DNA of 7,332 bases, from assembly GCA_964393115.1 (NCBI GenBank), contig CAYMST010000245.1:1-7332 (forward strand), written 5' to 3'. Below the pieces are notes generated by a model. The model worked only from the letters and a program-made list of their open reading frames with translations. It was not told the DNA's origin and did no database searches. Each line of letters opens with the position of its first letter. Positions within the stretch are counted from its first letter, which is position 1. Position numbers and translations under genes: made by a program. Positions 6,919-7,332 of the stretch are shown one piece after another. This stretch comes from CAYMST01 sp964393115. Its GTDB lineage: Bacteria > Bacteroidota > Bacteroidia > Cytophagales > Cyclobacteriaceae.

Positions 6919-7034
6919 AGTATAGTTTACGGGACATTCGAGTATAATGATATCTTCAGTTCTGTATTTTTAAACCGTGCAATCAACGATTGTAACAAAT
7001 GATATCCGACTCAAAAATGTCTCAGTTGAACCAA
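6919..7034 (-). promoter_or_regulatory. Leader of the lysine operon with candidate operator
   Basis: This 116-bp gap separates the small membrane-protein gene from the operon. It contains a 5-3-5 palindrome, CAATC-AAC-GATTG, at 6980-6992, lying 62-74 bases upstream of the ATG. The palindrome is flanked by a direct 9-bp repeat AATGATATC at 6946-6954 and 6998-7006, 52 bp apart and so close to five turns of the helix. A TATACT hexamer on the minus strand (about 6940-6945) could be a -10 element, but no matching -35 or Bacteroidota -33/-7 pair is clear. The arrangement fits a dimeric regulator such as an Lrp/AsnC-type protein. That identity is inference. Confidence 0.4.
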
Positions 7035-7289
7035 CTAGGTATACAACCCCCAAAGAATAAGGCCAACAATAGCAAGAAATACTACCTTCTTAAATACACG
7101 ATAATATTTGTTTGCATGAAACGGTTGGTAAGTATGTTTTTCAAAGGAAATATTTACTCCATTAGAAGTGTCTAGCGACGATTTAGGAAGTTTTGTCGCA
7201 TCCCCATAAACCGTCTTTAATTTGGAAAAAACCATATTGGCAGATCGAGTATATTCCTCTTTCCTCATGCCAAATCCCGTGTAGCCCAT
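7035..7289 (-). CDS. Small hypothetical protein with one C-terminal membrane segment
   Basis: This 84-residue protein is not recognised as a characterised family. It begins MGYTGFGMRKEEYTRS, a Gly/aromatic-rich N-terminus that looks like a conserved motif. It continues through a basic and polar middle (VFSKLKTVYGDATKLPKSS) and ends in a hydrophobic segment at about residues 69-82 (VVFLAIVGLILWGL) after the basic run YYRVFKK. This suggests a tail-anchored protein with its N-terminus in the cytoplasm. The ATG at 7289 is preferred over the TTG at 7295, because the MGYTG start looks like the natural beginning. A TATTATTG sequence just upstream (7293-7300) is one base off the Bacteroidota -7 box but lies very close to the ATG. 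The stop is 116 bases before the lysine operon in the same orientation, so co-transcription is possible. Function is unknown. Confidence 0.65.
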   Translation of the reverse strand: MGYTGFGMRKEEYTRSANMVFSKLKTVYGDATKLPKSSLDTSNGVNISFEKHTYQPFHANKYYRVFKKVVFLAIVGLILWGLYT

Positions 7290-7332
7290 AATCAATAATA
7301 TTAGTAGTTAAAGTAAAGTTCAGCTCAGGACT

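Overview
The window looks like chromosomal DNA of an aerobic Bacteroidota bacterium, most likely Cytophagales-like. The reasons are a giant secreted protein ending in a type IX secretion (T9SS) type A sorting domain, moderately AT-rich DNA, almost no Shine-Dalgarno sequences, and a small MGYTGFGM-type hypothetical protein. The genus cannot be fixed from this sequence alone.

Region 1 (1-3056, plus strand) is the 3' part of a very large secreted multidomain protein. The reading frame is open to the left edge, so the TTG at 99 is not a real start. Visible in order are a five-blade propeller-like repeat, an Ig-like linker of the kind seen in Bacteroidota secreted proteases and adhesins, an ASH/choice-of-anchor-D-like domain, another beta domain, four tandem cadherin/dystroglycan-like modules of about 90 residues, and the T9SS C-terminal domain.

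Region 2 (3057-3375) is a convergent intergenic stretch. It holds a strong plus-strand terminator hairpin at 3092-3134, a second GC-richer structured block, and a weak hairpin that may terminate the minus-strand operon.

Region 3 (3376-6918, minus strand) is a tight three-gene operon. In transcription order it encodes a saccharopine dehydrogenase-family oxidoreductase resembling L-lysine 6-dehydrogenase, a short DUF1338 protein of the 2-oxoadipate dioxygenase/decarboxylase family, and an ALDH7 (antiquitin-type) piperideine-6-carboxylate / aminoadipate-semialdehyde dehydrogenase. Together they outline lysine catabolism: L-lysine to piperideine-6-carboxylate, to 2-aminoadipate, to 2-oxoadipate (by an aminotransferase not present here), to D-2-hydroxyglutarate plus CO2. 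The 116-bp leader upstream contains a 5-3-5 palindrome flanked by a 9-bp direct repeat about five helical turns apart, a plausible operator.

Region 4 (7035-7289, minus strand) encodes a small unrecognised protein with one C-terminal membrane segment. It lies upstream of the operon in the same orientation and may or may not be co-transcribed. The most interesting item is the compact lysine-degradation operon. Its individual families are known, so it is a little-described arrangement rather than a wholly new system.
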